Translations under genes and position numbers: made by a program
In this document: positions 43,973 through 52,756 of the stretch, in pieces
Numbering within the stretch: position 1 is the first letter of the stretch
How the letters are laid out: the number at the start of each line of letters is the position of its first letter
DNA from: Sphingomonas paucimobilis NBRC 13935
GTDB taxonomy: Bacteria > Pseudomonadota > Alphaproteobacteria > Sphingomonadales > Sphingomonadaceae
Length of the DNA: 64,000 nucleotides
Direction: 5' to 3'
Assembly: GCF_000739895.2 (NCBI RefSeq)
Contig: NZ_BBJS01000043.1
Location: forward strand, 186,001-250,000
The notes under the pieces: generated by a model
Seen by the model: the letters and a program-made list of their open reading frames with translations, nothing else
The model's database searches: none
Told to the model about the DNA's origin: nothing

Positions 43973-44599
43973 ATGATACGGTTCGCCTCCGCCGCTGACG
44001 CCCCCGGAACACGGCAGAGCTTTGGCCGGCTGCTGCGGCGCTCGGCCCGGTCCACAAGGGGCAACTGGTGGTGCGGCGTGCTCGCCCTCGTCTCGGCCGC
44101 GCATGTCGACCCGGCGCCTGCGAAAAGCGAGCCCCAGCTCCCGACTTTCGAAGTCCGCGAGGTCGGCAGCGGCGATCGGCCGAGCTATGAAATCGCAATC
44201 CTCGCCCCGACTCGCTGGCCTGACCGGTCGGTGCGGACGGGCTTGCTGAGGAAAGCGGCGCAAGTCGCTGCAGGCCGAGGGGCGCGCTGCTTTGCGATCG
44301 AACGCGCGCAGTTAAGCCGCGATGTGTCGTATGTGCCGCTCCGATCCGGCCATATGACCGTTTCGACGAGCGGAAGCGCGGCCGAATGGCGCCGTTACTG
44401 GCGGCTCTATCAGCATGTGCTCGACAAGCCAGGCGTTCATTTTGGCCTCGGATCTGCACCTCGAATAGGAAGCAAGGTAGTCGAGGGGCGGATGATCATT
44501 CGTCTCTGCGGACCTGGTGTCGAGACGTCGGGCGATCTCTTCGAAGTGGAACAGATTTTGTCACGCATTCACACTTCCGACCCAGCCGGAAGCCGTTGA
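43973..44599 (+). CDS. Protein of unknown function downstream of grpE
   Basis: A 208-residue protein starting 17 bases after grpE, with AGGAGG before the ATG. A basic N terminus and one hydrophobic stretch (NWWCGVLALVSAAHVDPAPA) may be an unusually long signal sequence. The remainder reads as a compact domain: LPTFEVREVGSGDRPSYEIA, GLLRKAAQVAAGRGARCFAI, SRDVSYVPLRSGHMTVSTSG, VHFGLGSAPRIGSKVVEGRM. I do not recognise the family. Its operon position suggests a link with the DnaK system, perhaps in envelope quality control. Confidence 0.6.
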   Translation: MIRFASAADAPGTRQSFGRLLRRSARSTRGNWWCGVLALVSAAHVDPAPAKSEPQLPTFEVREVGSGDRPSYEIAILAPTRWPDRSVRTGLLRKAAQVAAGRGARCFAIERAQLSRDVSYVPLRSGHMTVSTSGSAAEWRRYWRLYQHVLDKPGVHFGLGSAPRIGSKVVEGRMIIRLCGPGVETSGDLFEVEQILSRIHTSDPAGSR

Positions 44600-44669
44600 T
44601 GGTCTGATCCTCTCTCTGCGACCTCGTCTTTGCAGATGTTCTCGCGAGTCAAGGTGGCGGAGTAGGCGT

Positions 44670-44909
44670 ATGTCCGTTGTCGTCCTGATGATCGAGCACC
44701 TCGGTAAGGTCTTCCTGTCGACGCACCCGAACCATGCAATCGCCTGGTCCACCCTTTTGTCCTACGTGAACGGCGCCTGGGCTGAACATTTCCCCGATCG
44801 GCCGCCTCCAGACAACGAGGAAGAACGCGTCACGATGTTCTTCGCGGGGGAGGGGGACGAGTATGTCATCGCGGAGGCGGACGTCGAGACCGACACGACG
44901 CTGCATTAG
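44670..44909 (+). CDS. Small protein (79 residues) of unknown function
   Basis: MSVVVLMIEHLGKVFLSTHP, then WSTLLSYVNGAWAEHFPDRP and an acidic C terminus (DEYVIAEADVETDTTLH). GGAG lies 8 bases before the ATG. The frame is open further upstream, overlapping the previous gene, but that part lacks a start signal. No membrane segment or known motif is evident. Confidence 0.5.
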   Translation: MSVVVLMIEHLGKVFLSTHPNHAIAWSTLLSYVNGAWAEHFPDRPPPDNEEERVTMFFAGEGDEYVIAEADVETDTTLH

Positions 44910-44962
44910 GCAAGTGCCTGCTGGTGCACGACTGACGTCCGCTGCCCCGTCAGAGCGAAGGA

Positions 44963-46306
44963 TCACGCGTCCGTTCGGTCCCGGATCGGCTCCACATCCT
45001 GGGCGAGTGGGGACCGGGCGCCAGCTGGCGGCGACAGCATCGCCAGCAATTCCGCCAGGTCCATCGACGCGAAGCTCACGGAACTGTCCGCCACGCCATA
45101 CGGCATGATCAGGCGGCCGGCGTGCGCCAACGCCCCGCAGGTGTAGACGACGTTGGGAACATAGCCTTCGCGTGCTTCATCCGAGGGCGAGAGGAGCGGC
45201 ACTGCTGTTCGGCCGATAACGCGGCTGGGGTCATCCCGATCGAGCAGCAGCGCCCCGATGGAATATTTGCGCATGGCGCCGACGCCGTGGGTGAGCACCA
45301 GCCACCCTTCTTCCAGCTCAATAGGTGATCCGCAGTTGCCGATCTGAATGAGCTCCCAGGCATATTCGGGGCGGGCAAGAAGTTCGCCATGCTCCCAGCG
45401 ATTGAGATCGGAGGAGCGCAGCAGATAAAGGCTTTCGCCATCCTGCCTGCCGATCATCAAATAGTCTCCGTCGAAACTACGCGGGAAGAGCGCCATGCCC
45501 TTGTTGCGTGCGGCGCTGCCTTGGAGCGGACGAAGCTCGAACGTCTCAAAATCGCGGGTCTCGAGGATTTCCGAGGAGATCGCCTTGCCGCTGTAGGCGG
45601 TATAGGTACCGTAATAGGTAAAGCCGCCATCATCCTGCTCGAACCGTACGAGGCGTAGGTCCTCCAAGCCGTTGCGCTGCGCGGGCGTGAATGGAAACAG
45701 CACCATCTCGTCGAGACGGTTGCTGCAGTCATGGCGGCGAAAGACGACTCTGCCATCGTCGTGGCTCTCGGCTTTGGCGGCGACTGCAAGATCCGGTTCC
45801 GGCTCGAGTTCGAGCGAGCCGTCTGGAAGGACGATGCCTTGGCGGAACGTCACCGATGAGATGTGCCCCTCGCCGACGGCGCGCAGGGACAGGATGAAGC
45901 GCAATGCGCCATGCGGGAGCCCCGTCTGGTCAGGATGAGGCACGATGCTCGGGTTCATGACAGCAGCGGCACCGAACGAATATTCATGGCAAAAATAGGC
46001 GCCGATAAGCTGCCGCTGCGAACGGTCTAACGAACCGGTGAGACCAATGTCGGTCGCGACCTGATCGTATCGCTCTTCGAAAACCTTGCGAATCTCACGG
46101 TGCCGGCTCTCGAAATCCGCGAGCACGAGGGCAAGCTCCGCTTGGGTCGTGCGGCCGTCCATCGCCCGCACGGCAGCGATGATCCGGCGCATCCGCTCAT
46201 TATCGACAGGATTGAGGTGCCGCGGCTCCGACGCGATTTGCAAGGGCCGGACGACCACTCTGGAAGGGTTCGGAAGGAGGTGCAGGCTGGATTGGATCAG
46301 CGGCAT
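44963..46306 (-). CDS. GH130 family beta-mannoside phosphorylase/hydrolase (second copy)
   Basis: A 447-residue cytoplasmic GH130 enzyme. Key segments are GLEDLRLVRFEQDDGGFTYY, NKGMALFPRSFDGDYLMIGR, GNCGSPIELEEGWLVLTHGV and YVPNVVYTCGAL. The proposed ATG (46,306) follows GGAGG and overlaps the end of the glycosyltransferase gene by ten bases, so the two are translationally coupled. This pairing argues that the enzyme trims, phosphorolyses or extends the product of that transferase. It is related to, but diverged from, the copy at 21,498. Confidence 0.85.
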   Translation of the reverse strand: MPLIQSSLHLLPNPSRVVVRPLQIASEPRHLNPVDNERMRRIIAAVRAMDGRTTQAELALVLADFESRHREIRKVFEERYDQVATDIGLTGSLDRSQRQLIGAYFCHEYSFGAAAVMNPSIVPHPDQTGLPHGALRFILSLRAVGEGHISSVTFRQGIVLPDGSLELEPEPDLAVAAKAESHDDGRVVFRRHDCSNRLDEMVLFPFTPAQRNGLEDLRLVRFEQDDGGFTYYGTYTAYSGKAISSEILETRDFETFELRPLQGSAARNKGMALFPRSFDGDYLMIGRQDGESLYLLRSSDLNRWEHGELLARPEYAWELIQIGNCGSPIELEEGWLVLTHGVGAMRKYSIGALLLDRDDPSRVIGRTAVPLLSPSDEAREGYVPNVVYTCGALAHAGRLIMPYGVADSSVSFASMDLAELLAMLSPPAGARSPLAQDVEPIRDRTDA

Positions 46307-48606
46307 GCCTTGCCTCCGGACGCGGCCACCTGGCGCTCCTCGCTTGTGTCCAACGCGGCCGCCTCGTTGCGCAAGCGCGCGATCGCCAGGGCGGCAAACT
46401 GGAAGGCGAGGATGGATTCTGCGCCTTGGTTGAGGTTCACCCGATCCACCTGCAGGCCATCGTAGCAACCGCCATCGGGGCTCGCGATCCGGACGCCGAG
46501 ATCATTTGCGCCAAGATACCAGGCAAACGCGGCTTCGGCATGGTCCCGCCATCGGCGATCGCCGTCCTGCGCGAATGCGAGCGTGCAGGCATCGATCGTC
46601 GCCCAGGCCTCGAGCGGCTGCTGATCGAAGGCACGCGGCGGTTGAAAGGCCGCGCCGAAGCTTTGGGTGCCGACCGGCCGGAAATGGCCTTCCGGAGCGG
46701 TCTGCTGGCGCCGGAGCCAGTCCAGCGCCTCCAGGGCGTCCTGTCGCATGTCCGTGCGACCGAGAACGGTACTCGCCAGCAGCAGTGCTTCCGGCAGGCG
46801 GGCATTGTCATAGGCAAGGACCGGCTCGAACCACGTCCAGGCGTCCCGCCTTACTGTACGAAGCAGGTCGAGCAGCTCCCCGGCGAACGATTCAAGTTGA
46901 AGCCTTGCCGGTCGGTGGCCCGGGTACACGCTGAGATGCGCTGCTAGGCCGAGAATGGCGAAGGCGCGGGCGCGGGGGCTGGTGAGGAATGCGCTTGCCG
47001 GGATCACCTTGTCTGCGAGCGCCGTCGCCCAGAGCTTGAGACCGTGATTGCGGGTGAGCTCGGCCGTACGGCCGATCGCCCAGACAGCGCGGCCGAAGCT
47101 GTCCTGCGAGCCTTCCTGTTCGAGCCAGTTCCGGTTGAAAGCCATGAAGTTGCGAAAGCGCTGTGACTGCTCGTTCCAGGCAAGGTCGACGAACGAGGCG
47201 TAGGTAGGCGCCAGGGCAAGCGCGCGCTTGGCCTCGATTCGCTCTGCTTCGAACTGCGTGGCGAGCATCAGCGCGCGGGCGTTATCATCGAGGCAATAGC
47301 CATGGCGCCGGTCGGGGACGGTGGACCGACTGTGCTGCAGCATACCGCACCCATCGGTCAGCCGCGCCACGGCGCTGAGGCTTGGCTTCGGCGGCTTCGA
47401 CTTGGAGGCATGGAGCTGCACGACGCCCGGCTTACCAAAGACCTCGATGCGCGCCCGCTGAAAAAGCGTCGTATAGCGCTCCGCCACCACAGGCCAGATC
47501 ATGTCACGGCCGGCTTGATAAGCGTTGCGCCGCATCTCGTCGCGAAGGTTCCTGTTGGACAGAACGGCGCCCACGGATCCGGCGAGCGCCTCGGGCGAAC
47601 CGAAGGGGACCAGCTGACCGCGACGCCCGGCGAGCAACTCCTGCGCGTGCCAATAGGGGGTAGAGATCACCGCCTTGCCCAAGCCGACAGCGTAGGCGAG
47701 CGTTCCGCTCGTGATCTGCGCCTCGGAGAGATAGGGCGTCACATAGATGTCGCAGGCCGAGAGCCACGCCTGCAAGGTCGGCGCGTCGACATACTCGTTC
47801 ACGAAGCGCACATGGCTCTCGAGACCGAGGCGGCGGACGCGACTTGCCAGCTCGTCGCGGTAGCGTTCGCCCTCGCGCGCCGCCAGATGAGGGTGCGTCG
47901 CGCCGAGGACGATGTATACGAGATCTGGATGGTCCTTCACGAGGCGATAAAGCGCTTCGATCATCACCTCGATGCCCTTGTTTGGGGAAAGCAGGCCGAA
48001 GGTCAGGATGACGCGATGGCCGTCGAGCCCGAAGCGGTGCTTGTGGAAGGCTGGGTCCAGGAAGGGCAGATCGGGGATGCCATGCGGGATCACGGCGATC
48101 TTGCCGGCCGCCACCTCCATGTCACGGGTAAGAATCGTTCGGCCCATCTCGGTCATGACGACCAGGCGGGATGACCGCTCGGCGAGAGCGCGCATCACCC
48201 GTCGTTGATCCGGGTCGGGCTGCGTCAGCACCGTGTGAAGCGTCGTCACGACCGGCGCCCGAAGCCTCTCGAGCATCGGCAGCAAGTAGCCGCCTGCCTT
48301 CCCACCGAAGATGCCGAATTCATGCTGAACGCAGATGACGTCCGGATTGAGCGCATTGAGGTGGTCCGCAGCCGCCAGGTAGGCGTCGGGATCGTCCTGC
48401 GCGATCTCGTAGCCTACTTCCTCCGGGTAGCGGTGCCGCGTCCCAGGATCGTTCATCGCGACAGTGGAGAGACTGGCGTCGGGCGATATCTGGCGCAGCG
48501 CGTCGTGCAGATCGGCGGTGAAAGTCGCGATGCCGCAGCGTCGAGGAGGGAAATTGCCGATCAGCGCGATGTGGCGAACCGGCGGCGTCAGAGCATAGCC
48601 GTTCAT
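46297..48606 (-). CDS. Glycosyltransferase family 4 fused to an alpha/alpha-toroid domain
   Basis: A 769-residue protein. Residues 1-390 are a GT4-type transferase: IALIGNFPPRRCGIATFTAD, then ILTFGLLSPNKGIEVMIEAL and the nucleotide-sugar motif YLSEAQITSGTLAYAVGLGKAVI. Residues about 430-750 are a helical toroid-like domain of the kind found in glycosidases (HGYCLDDNARALMLATQFE; GSQDSFGRAVWAIGRTAE; SPDGGCYDGLQVDRVNLNQG). The ATG at 48,606 follows GGAG at 6 bases. With ManC upstream and GH130 downstream, GDP-mannose is the likely donor and a mannan-type polymer the likely product; this is inference from context. Confidence 0.8.
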   Translation of the reverse strand: MNGYALTPPVRHIALIGNFPPRRCGIATFTADLHDALRQISPDASLSTVAMNDPGTRHRYPEEVGYEIAQDDPDAYLAAADHLNALNPDVICVQHEFGIFGGKAGGYLLPMLERLRAPVVTTLHTVLTQPDPDQRRVMRALAERSSRLVVMTEMGRTILTRDMEVAAGKIAVIPHGIPDLPFLDPAFHKHRFGLDGHRVILTFGLLSPNKGIEVMIEALYRLVKDHPDLVYIVLGATHPHLAAREGERYRDELASRVRRLGLESHVRFVNEYVDAPTLQAWLSACDIYVTPYLSEAQITSGTLAYAVGLGKAVISTPYWHAQELLAGRRGQLVPFGSPEALAGSVGAVLSNRNLRDEMRRNAYQAGRDMIWPVVAERYTTLFQRARIEVFGKPGVVQLHASKSKPPKPSLSAVARLTDGCGMLQHSRSTVPDRRHGYCLDDNARALMLATQFEAERIEAKRALALAPTYASFVDLAWNEQSQRFRNFMAFNRNWLEQEGSQDSFGRAVWAIGRTAELTRNHGLKLWATALADKVIPASAFLTSPRARAFAILGLAAHLSVYPGHRPARLQLESFAGELLDLLRTVRRDAWTWFEPVLAYDNARLPEALLLASTVLGRTDMRQDALEALDWLRRQQTAPEGHFRPVGTQSFGAAFQPPRAFDQQPLEAWATIDACTLAFAQDGDRRWRDHAEAAFAWYLGANDLGVRIASPDGGCYDGLQVDRVNLNQGAESILAFQFAALAIARLRNEAAALDTSEERQVAASGGKACR

Positions 48607-48661
48607 CTTACTCTCCATTCCGGGCGTCTTCGAGATCCGTGTCGCCGATCCCTTTTCCTGC

Positions 48662-49774
48662 TCACGAGGCGGCGGGCGTGGCGATCGACAGGGCGGCGGT
48701 TCGCTGCGGTCGTCGCGGTGGCGGAGGCGTCGCTTGACTGGCGCGTTGCACCAGTCGTCGTACCTCCTGGGCACGCTCCCGCGGGATCACCAGCACGACG
48801 TCATCCGTGGCAACGATGACGAGATCGGACACGCCCAGCGCGGCAACTCGCGGCCCGCTCGTCCGAATAAGGCACCCGTGGCTTTCCAGCGCTAGGACAT
48901 CGCCGTGCAGCGCATTTGCGCTGTCGTCCTGCGCTTCGATCTCATGAAGCGCATCCCAGCTCCCGATGTCGGACCATCCCACCTCGACGGGGACCACCGC
49001 CATGCGCGCGGCGTGCTCCATCACGACATAGTCGATCGATTTCGCCTCCACGGACGCGAAGGCGGCTCTATCGGGAATCACTCGATTGCCCTCGCGATCG
49101 GCGGTCGCCAAAGCCTTGCGAACCGATCCGAGAAGCCCCGGCGCGTGAACCGAGAGTTCCTCAATGAGGCGGTCCGAGCGGAGGAGGAAGATGCCTGCGT
49201 TCCAAACATATCGGCCATCGGCAAGCATGCGTTCCGCGCGTGCCGCCTCCGGCTTCTCGACAAACCGGTTCACCCGGCAAATCTCGCCGGAGAGCGGCTC
49301 TCCCATGTGGATATAGCCATAACCGGTCGCGGGGCGGTCTGGAGTGATGCCGAACGTCACCAGCCAGCCATCCTGGGCCAGGGGAAGAGCCCGATGCACG
49401 GCTTCGCCGAAGGACTCCACGTCCCTGATCACATGATCGCTCGGCATGACCAGCAACAACGCGTTCTCGTCCGTGCATTCGAGCGCCGCCATGGCGAGGG
49501 CGGGGGCGGTGTTGCGCCCGATCGGCTCGAGGAGCAGCCGGGAGGGTGGGCATCCCACCGCTTCGAGCTCTCGGAGGATCTGCCGCTCATGGTCCTGGCT
49601 GGCGACGACGACGGGGGAGCTTGCTTGCGCGATGCTCCTGGCGCGCAAAGCCGTCTGCTGAAGGAGGCTTTCTTCGCCTGCCAGTGGAAGGAACTGCTTC
49701 GGCGTCTGCTCTGTGGAGAGTGGCCACAGTCTCGTCCCTGCGCCGCCGGAAAGGATGACGGGGATGAGCTGCAT
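48662..49774 (-). CDS. manC: Mannose-1-phosphate guanylyltransferase
   Basis: A 370-residue enzyme making GDP-mannose from mannose-1-phosphate and GTP. The nucleotidyltransferase signature LSGGAGTRLWPLSTEQTPKQ is at residues 9-28, FVEKPE is present, and so are the mannose-loop residues VWNAGIFLL. It lacks the C-terminal isomerase domain of bifunctional ManC proteins, consistent with a separate ManA at 23,458. It is the first gene of the operon with the GT4-toroid and second GH130. A CTGC-N6-TCAG/CTTACC promoter lies upstream. Confidence 0.92.
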   Translation of the reverse strand: MQLIPVILSGGAGTRLWPLSTEQTPKQFLPLAGEESLLQQTALRARSIAQASSPVVVASQDHERQILRELEAVGCPPSRLLLEPIGRNTAPALAMAALECTDENALLLVMPSDHVIRDVESFGEAVHRALPLAQDGWLVTFGITPDRPATGYGYIHMGEPLSGEICRVNRFVEKPEAARAERMLADGRYVWNAGIFLLRSDRLIEELSVHAPGLLGSVRKALATADREGNRVIPDRAAFASVEAKSIDYVVMEHAARMAVVPVEVGWSDIGSWDALHEIEAQDDSANALHGDVLALESHGCLIRTSGPRVAALGVSDLVIVATDDVVLVIPRERAQEVRRLVQRASQATPPPPRRPQRTAALSIATPAAS

Positions 49775-49896
49775 GAATCAGGCCCTTGTCGCGAAGTCCC
49801 GCCATGGGAGCAGCGCGCTCCAGGGACACTTTTCCGATTTCCTTTCAGCGTTGGGCGCGATCCTGATGGCCGCACCCGCCGCCAAGGCTACGTGAG

Positions 49897-49936
49897 GGTA
49901 AGGAGGGCGCGGCTGCCCCGCCCTGCGCTAGATCAG
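49897..49936 (-). promoter_or_regulatory. CTGC-N6-TCAG palindrome plus CTTACC hexamer upstream of manC
   Basis: CTGC-GCTAGA-TCAG at 49,923-49,936 has one mismatch, but on the minus strand a perfect CTTACC (49,902-49,897) stands exactly 20 bases away, the same as the best exact sites. Transcription would run into manC. Confidence 0.65.
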
Positions 49937-49992
49937 TCGTAGCATCACTGCCTGCTCATGAGGCCGGCTGTCGCGAGCGGCGGCGCTCTGGA

Positions 49993-51039
49993 TCAGAGAA
50001 ACCGCTGGCCGGCATGGTCGCGGAACCGGTCGGCCGAGCGGACATAGTCCGAGAGGACTTGCACCGTCTTGTGGCGGCTGACCTCCTGCATCTTGAAGAT
50101 CGTCGCGCCCTGACTGGCTGCTTCGGTCAGGAACCCCGCGCGCAGCGAGTGACCGGAGAATTTGGCGGCGTCGTAGCCGGCGGCACCGGCATAGCGCTTG
50201 ACCAAGCGCGCGACTGCCTTGTCGGACATCGGCTCGCCGGTAAGTTGGTCGCTGCGGGTGAGGCGGCGGAACAGCGGGACCGTCGCTTCCTGCGCGGGCG
50301 TGCGGACAACTTCGGCCTCCAGCACCCGCACGGCGCTGATCCATTCGAGCAGCAGCGCCTTCGGGCGCAGCCGGGTGCCTTCGGGGATCGCGATCGTCGT
50401 GCCTTCGCCGGCTTGGTCCGTTTTGGTGGTGCCGAGGTAGAGTTCGATCCCGTGGTCGAGGATGCCGACATTCTCGAGCGTCAACGCCACCAGCTCGGAA
50501 CGGCGCAACGCGGCGGCCATGCCGATCGCGAGCGCGGCACGATCGCGACGGGCGCGCAGGCCATCGCCCTTGATCTGCGCCAGCATGTCGCGGAGCGCGG
50601 TGGCGTCTGCGGGCTCCTTGCGGGTTTTCTTGGCCCGCTTTTCGTTGCGGATGCCGGCAAGCGCCTCGCGCAGGCCGCCCGCTTCCGGGTGCGCGGCCGG
50701 CGCTGGATAGTTGCTTGTGCGATGATGGTGGCCGATCGCGGCCACGCGCCGTTCGATGGTGCTTGGCTTAAGACCGGACGCGGCCTGGTTCGCGACGAAC
50801 GCGGCAATCTGTTCCGGATGTGCCGGCATCGCTACGAGGCCGCGCGTGCGACACCAGTCGGTGTAGATGATCCAGTCGGAGTTATAGGCGCGATGGGTCG
50901 CGGCGGCGCGCGCGGCTTTCTTGTAGGCGGCCGCGCGTTCGAGATCCTCGTGGAGCACGGCAAGCATCGCGGCGTCGGGCGCCAGCGCCGGCAGCGTGAC
51001 GGGCTCGGGCTCGGCTTGGTCGGGACTTGGGTCGTGCAA
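49993..51039 (-). CDS. Tyrosine recombinase / phage-type integrase
   Basis: A 348-residue DNA recombinase. A SAM-like DNA-binding domain (RAAATHRAYNSDWIIYTDWC) precedes the catalytic domain. The active-site residues visible are Arg in ALRRSELVAL, His-x-x-Arg in HSLRAGF, a second His in RHKTVQVLSDY and Tyr there. It resembles site-specific integrases of mobile islands. The reading frame opens at TTG (51,039) with no good ribosome site, so the start is uncertain. It lies at the boundary between the mannan operon and the Argonaute genes. No tRNA or flanking repeat was seen as an attachment site. Confidence 0.85.
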   Translation of the reverse strand: MHDPSPDQAEPEPVTLPALAPDAAMLAVLHEDLERAAAYKKAARAAATHRAYNSDWIIYTDWCRTRGLVAMPAHPEQIAAFVANQAASGLKPSTIERRVAAIGHHHRTSNYPAPAAHPEAGGLREALAGIRNEKRAKKTRKEPADATALRDMLAQIKGDGLRARRDRAALAIGMAAALRRSELVALTLENVGILDHGIELYLGTTKTDQAGEGTTIAIPEGTRLRPKALLLEWISAVRVLEAEVVRTPAQEATVPLFRRLTRSDQLTGEPMSDKAVARLVKRYAGAAGYDAAKFSGHSLRAGFLTEAASQGATIFKMQEVSRHKTVQVLSDYVRSADRFRDHAGQRFL

Positions 51040-51220
51040 GATCGGTGCCGCAGTTCGATGGACTGTCAGCGCCGGTTTGCCACCTGTAGGTTTTCCTTAA
51101 ATGGTGGACGGCATCTGCCCGGCGGCAAGCTCCCGAAATAGTGGATTTGTGCCTGAACTGGACGTCACCATCTTCGCCTTAGGATCGAACCCACATCGGC
51201 GTTAGTCGGCGCTCATGGCA

Positions 51221-52756
51221 TCAGATGTAGTGCCGAAACGGCAGCGGCGGTGCGGTAACGGTATGGGGCGATGCCATCAGGATCTCACCCACCCGGTCCG
51301 CGAACTTGAGCGTCACGGGCAGGGCGCTCGCGAAATCGCAGGCGTTGTAGTTGACCTTGGTGAGCGCAAGGATGTCGCCGAGCACCTCTACGATGTCCCC
51401 TTCGCCATGCGTCACGTCGACGGTGAGCGGCTTGGGTGTCTCGAACCCTTGATAACCTGCCAGCCGGGGTACGAACCCCCGCGCCCAAAGGTAACCTGAC
51501 CAGTCACCCACGGTAAGGGCCGTGCCGCGCAGGACCGGTGTCGACGCGGAGGGGCGGAACAGCCGAACGTCATCGAGCTGCTTGATCCTGACTCCTACCA
51601 GCTGTGTTTCAGTGGGTACTGCGCTGCAAAAGCCGTCCCACTCATCGTCGGAAAAGCGGTGACGCCCATGGATGAACAGCTGGTTCGGTGGCTTGCCGTG
51701 CTTGAGCTTATAGCCCTCGACCACCGAGGTCATCAAATTCGCCGCCGCGCTCCTCGACAGGTGATATTCCTTGCGCTCGTCGGAGTACCAGGGGCCAAGG
51801 GCGCCGCGAAAGACGAGGCCGTCGCCTGAGTTGAGGAACATCTGCGCGGCGCAACAGGCCTCGCCCGTTGCCGCAGGCGTGTCGTCGTTCTTGAACACCA
51901 GTCCGACGTAGCACACGCCAGGCCGGACATGGGCTAAGGCCCAAGGCTTCGCGTCCATCTTGAAGTAGAGCGTGGTGCAGAAGTTCCAGGCAACCGTGGC
52001 CTCGTCCTGAAGGCCGCGTCGGCGGTCGTTGGCTATGTTGAGGTTGCGGTCGACCAGCGTGCTTTCGAGGATCAGCTGGAGGACGACGCCGTCCTGCAGC
52101 AACTCGGCTTTCAGCTGGTGGTGGAAATTGTTCGAGAACAGGTAAGTTTCGGCATCCCGCACCGTGTCGGGGAACAGGTCGCCGCCCATCTGGAAGAAGC
52201 GTTTGGCGTCCTTGAAGCTCGTGATGTCGGAGGGGGTGCGCTCGTCCTTGGGCGGTGGTGCGACCTGGGGGCGTCCATAGCGATAGACGACGTCCGGAAC
52301 GACAACGAGCCAGACGTCGGGACGGCGCTCCTCGGCGCGGATGTGCGCGCGGATCGCGTCGGCGAACAGCAGCACCGTGGAACGAACCGCGTCGGCGCGA
52401 TTGTTCTTCTTGATGCAATGATCGATGTCGCCGCTCTTGACCGCTAGCTCGACCATGCCGCGGGTCGGCAGCGGGATGCCGAAGCAGGCCTCGAAGCCCG
52501 GCCATGCGGGTGCCCATAAGACGGGCTTGCCCTTCGCATCGACTTTGCCGGGTATATGCAGGCTGATCCGCTCTAACCAGCGGCGGGATAGGCCGACGCC
52601 GCTCTCCGTCCCGATGACGCCCAAGCGTACCTGGGAGCGGCCATCTGGACCTTCGAGCGGCCCGAAGAGGAAGAGCCCATCTTTTGGCGCTTCCATCTGC
52701 TGCCCGTGACCGAACTCGAGCAAAGGCTCGGCGATGCGGTGCGTGAGGATGCTCAT
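51221..52756 (-). CDS. Short prokaryotic Argonaute (MID-PIWI), SPARTA type
   Basis: A 511-residue Argonaute lacking N and PAZ domains. The N-terminal half (residues 1-250) corresponds to MID and the C-terminal half to PIWI. The PIWI strands read GVCYVGLVFKNDD and NQLFIHGRHRFSDDEW, and the catalytic tetrad Asp residues are missing (YVGLV in place of a DxG start), so it is expected to bind guide and target without cutting. It overlaps the TIR-APAZ gene by four bases (ATGA). In SPARTA systems such a pair, activated by guide-target pairing, lets the TIR domain destroy NAD+ and kill plasmid- or phage-invaded cells. Known family; membership is inferred from architecture. Confidence 0.85.
   Translation of the reverse strand: MSILTHRIAEPLLEFGHGQQMEAPKDGLFLFGPLEGPDGRSQVRLGVIGTESGVGLSRRWLERISLHIPGKVDAKGKPVLWAPAWPGFEACFGIPLPTRGMVELAVKSGDIDHCIKKNNRADAVRSTVLLFADAIRAHIRAEERRPDVWLVVVPDVVYRYGRPQVAPPPKDERTPSDITSFKDAKRFFQMGGDLFPDTVRDAETYLFSNNFHHQLKAELLQDGVVLQLILESTLVDRNLNIANDRRRGLQDEATVAWNFCTTLYFKMDAKPWALAHVRPGVCYVGLVFKNDDTPAATGEACCAAQMFLNSGDGLVFRGALGPWYSDERKEYHLSRSAAANLMTSVVEGYKLKHGKPPNQLFIHGRHRFSDDEWDGFCSAVPTETQLVGVRIKQLDDVRLFRPSASTPVLRGTALTVGDWSGYLWARGFVPRLAGYQGFETPKPLTVDVTHGEGDIVEVLGDILALTKVNYNACDFASALPVTLKFADRVGEILMASPHTVTAPPLPFRHYI

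Noticed and set aside
50014..51141. A 375-codon plus-strand frame opposite the integrase
   Set aside because: The minus strand carries the recombinase catalytic residues; the plus-strand frame is a shadow.
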